This document shows, piece by piece, positions 5,261-6,284 of a stretch of 6,284 nt of DNA. The notes beneath the pieces are model-generated. The model saw nothing but the letters and a program-made list of their open reading frames with translations, did no database searches and was not told the DNA's origin. The DNA is taken from positions 5,087 to 11,370 of the forward strand of contig DDKQ01000077.1 in the NCBI GenBank assembly GCA_002339355.1. The letters are read 5' to 3'. This stretch comes from Candidatus Subteraquimicrobium carltonvillense. GTDB taxonomy: Bacteria > Actinomycetota > Aquicultoria > Subteraquimicrobiales > Subteraquimicrobiaceae. Numbering within the stretch: position 1 is the stretch's first letter; the number at the start of each line of letters is the position of its first letter. Both the position numbers and the translations under genes were made by a program.

Positions 5261-5320
5261 CATTTGATTTATAGGTAGTGATGTATTGCAAAATATATCA
5301 AATGAATCTATAATATATCA
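5261..5320. promoter_or_regulatory. Inverted and direct repeats around the RHH-RelE promoter (possible operator)
   Basis: CATTTGAT (5261-5268) and ATCAAATG (5297-5304) form a perfect 8-bp inverted repeat 28 bases apart. AATATATCA is present twice, at 5292-5300 and 5312-5320, 20 bases apart, flanking and entering the -10 box. RHH antitoxins usually repress their own promoter through short repeated sites, so these are good candidates. The region 5186-5260 is AT-rich and shows nothing else. Confidence 0.5.
5286..5314 (+). promoter_or_regulatory. Promoter of the RHH-RelE operon
   Basis: TTGCAA (5286-5291) and a perfect TATAAT (5309-5314) are 17 bases apart. Transcription would start near 5321, right at the ribosome site GAGGTGGG (5321-5328), so the leader would be only about 12 bases. 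Confidence 0.7.
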
Positions 5321-5332
5321 GAGGTGGGAAAG

Positions 5333-5581
5333 ATGAAATCGGTTATTGTGAGACTTGATGACAAACTTTTCCAGGAATTTGATCGACTGTGCAAAGAGCG
5401 GGGTTATGCCAAACAGGGTTTAATCAAAAGACTCATAAGAGAGCTTGTGTTTGATGCTAGAGTCAAATCCCTTCCCGTTGAGGAGCCTCTCCCCGATGAG
5501 GTGAGCGCGCTTAAGCGCGGACAAAGGGAGATTCTTGAGGGTGATTTGCTAAACTGGGAAAGGATAAAAAGTGCCCTTTGA
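5333..5581 (+). CDS. Ribbon-helix-helix antitoxin
   Basis: An 82-residue protein with an N-terminal RHH DNA-binding fold: the strand KSVIVRLDDKL, helix FQEFDRLCKERGY, turn, and helix KQGLIKRLIRELVFD (to about residue 42). The acidic C-terminal half, with EPLPDEVSALKRGQREI and a last helix DLLNWERIKSAL, should wrap and neutralise the toxin. RHH antitoxins dimerise, repress their operon, and hold the RelE nuclease inactive. ATG 5333 is five bases after GAGGTGGG and better placed than GTG 5324. The stop overlaps the toxin start by 11 bases, typical of tight co-translation. Confidence 0.85.
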   Translation: MKSVIVRLDDKLFQEFDRLCKERGYAKQGLIKRLIRELVFDARVKSLPVEEPLPDEVSALKRGQREILEGDLLNWERIKSAL

Positions 5582-5831
5582 AATAGAGATTTCCAAGGGT
5601 GCCCTCAAGAATCTAAAGAAACTGGACAGGAAGACCATCAATCGGCTGAAAAAAGCCATCGATGAGATGGCCGAAGGTCCCCTCCAAGGAGATGTGGTCA
5701 AATTAAGGGGTTACGAAGCTTTCAGAAAAAGGGTGGGGGATTTTCGCATAATTTTTGCGGTGAGCTTTTCAGATTCCCGTGTTTTTATCGTGGATATTCT
5801 ACCGCGGGGTGGGGCTTACAAAAAACTTTAA
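5571..5831 (+). CDS. RelE/ParE-superfamily toxin
   Basis: An 86-residue basic protein of the RelE family, whose members cut mRNA on the ribosome. It has the usual plan: EIEISKGALKNLKKLDRKT (strand and first helix), a second helix RLKKAIDEMAEGP, then VVKLRGYEAFRKRVGDFRIIFAV with the key KLRG and R-x-RVGDFRI block, and the final strand VFIVDILPRGGAYKK. Length is normal and no frame break is seen, so it should be active. The start is GTG 5571, inside the antitoxin gene. Lys and Arg residues of the GDFRI and PRGGAYKK segments are the likely RNA contacts, by family analogy. No terminator is visible after it. Confidence 0.88.
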   Translation: MPFEIEISKGALKNLKKLDRKTINRLKKAIDEMAEGPLQGDVVKLRGYEAFRKRVGDFRIIFAVSFSDSRVFIVDILPRGGAYKKL

Positions 5832-5878
5832 TATGCGAGTTTCCAGCGCACATTGCATACAAAGTATTCCAGGTGGTG

Positions 5879-6001
5879 ATGAACAGTATGTCCAAGATTG
5901 TTACTCTCAGGCTAGACGAAGCTCTTTATGATAGGCTAAAAAAGTTAGCTGAAGCTGAAAATCGCCCTCTTTCTAGCATCTATCAAGTCTTTGAATTATA
6001 A
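5879..6001 (+). pseudogene. Orphan, truncated RHH antitoxin
   Basis: A 40-codon frame (ATG 5879, or 37 codons from ATG 5888) reads SKIVTLRLDEALYDRLKKLA then EAENRPLSSIYQVFEL. The first part is a clear RHH strand and helix. The family continues after RPLS with a second helix, such as NFIETAALRY, which is lost here and replaced by a few unrelated residues and TAA. No toxin gene follows. AGGTGGTGAT at 5871-5880 provides ribosome binding for ATG 5888. Without the second helix the fold cannot be complete, so it is probably a remnant of a further TA pair; a real micro-protein is less likely. Confidence 0.65.
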
Positions 6002-6023
6002 GTATCTGTAAATTTCATAATAT

Positions 6024-6052
6024 TTGACTTATAAATTCGGCTTGGATATAAT
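6024..6052 (+). promoter_or_regulatory. Promoter of the cobalamin riboswitch transcript
   Basis: TTGACT (6024-6029) and a perfect TATAAT (6047-6052) are 17 bases apart. The transcript would start near 6059, about 15 bases before the first conserved riboswitch element. Confidence 0.78.
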
Positions 6053-6073
6053 ACAACAAAACTGAATAGCCAC

Positions 6074-6284
6074 CTATAGGTGCCCCGCGCGGATAGTTAT
6101 CAACCACCAGTTGGGATATCTGCGTTGGGGAGAATAGGGAAGACCGGTGACCTGCCCGCTGTGTCCACGGACGAGGCGGGTGGGAAGTCCGGCACGGACC
6201 CGCCACTGTGACCCACGAAAAAGCCTTAACACGCTTTTACTCGGCGCTAAAGCCACTGCCTCCGGTGGGAAGGCAAGTTAAGGT
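6074..6284 (+). ncRNA. Cobalamin (B12) riboswitch aptamer
   Basis: The conserved cobalamin aptamer elements follow in order: AGGTGCC near 6078-6084, GAATAGGGAA (6132-6141), CCGGTG (6144-6149), TCCGGC (6188-6193), CCCGCCACTGTGA (6199-6211, the B12 box), then AGCCACTG (6251-6258) and GGGAAGGC (6267-6274). CCTTAAC (6224-6230) can pair with GTTAAGG (6277-6283). Two parts are longer than usual: the arm between 6088 and 6125 (CGCGGATA pairing with TATCTGCG) and a hairpin at 6151-6184 of nine base pairs between CCGGTG and TCCGGC. The class binds adenosyl- or other cobalamins and shuts off expression of B12 transport or synthesis genes. The switching part and the gene lie beyond the window. Confidence 0.92.

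Noticed and set aside
6015..6256. Two minus-strand open frames of 60-63 codons
   Set aside because: They lie on the opposite strand of a clear riboswitch, have no ribosome site and show no protein-like pattern.
1..6284. CRISPR array, tRNA, rRNA or insertion sequence
   Set aside because: No regularly spaced repeats, cloverleaf, rRNA-like sequence, transposase or terminal inverted repeats were seen.

Overview
The window reads as bacterial DNA. Several genes have Shine-Dalgarno boxes (GGAGG-like), four promoters match the sigma-70 consensus closely with 16-17 base spacers, and a cobalamin riboswitch closes the right edge. Nothing fixes the lineage. The mix of a flavin-reductase-like protein, DUF5678, a one-domain retropepsin-like protease and many toxin-antitoxin (TA) modules would fit an anaerobic or thermophilic bacterium, but that is a guess. 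This is an accessory region: short independent modules, each often with its own promoter, separated by gene debris.

Left part (1-1557): the last codons of an unidentified gene, a complete flavin reductase-like gene (172-717) behind a palindromic site, a GC-rich hairpin, then a promoter driving a translationally coupled pair, a DUF5678-like small protein (962-1168) and a retropepsin-like aspartic protease (1165-1557).

Middle (1558-2841): a patchwork of broken genes. In order these are the last 13 codons of a second flavin reductase copy, the C-terminal part of a ribbon-helix-helix (RHH) antitoxin, the first third or less of its PIN toxin, and, joined head-on within the PIN reading frame, a truncated and frameshifted ABC transporter ATPase on the minus strand. 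About 390 bases without a confident gene follow the ATPase start.

Right centre (2804-4357): a consensus promoter with direct repeats drives a nearly leaderless winged-helix/nucleotidyltransferase gene, an overlapping HEPN gene with an aberrant end, and a macrodomain hydrolase 18 bases further on. This looks like an MNT-HEPN type TA operon extended by an ADP-ribose-type hydrolase, and is the best candidate for an unusual system here. An alpha/beta hydrolase (dienelactone hydrolase-like) follows, overlapped by the first 19 codons of a SixA-type phosphohistidine phosphatase that breaks off.

Right edge (5261-6284): an RHH-RelE TA pair with its own promoter and repeats, an orphan truncated RHH antitoxin, and a promoter leading into a cobalamin riboswitch with an extra hairpin. 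Its regulated gene, presumably for B12 synthesis or for transport of cobalamin or cobalt, lies beyond the window.
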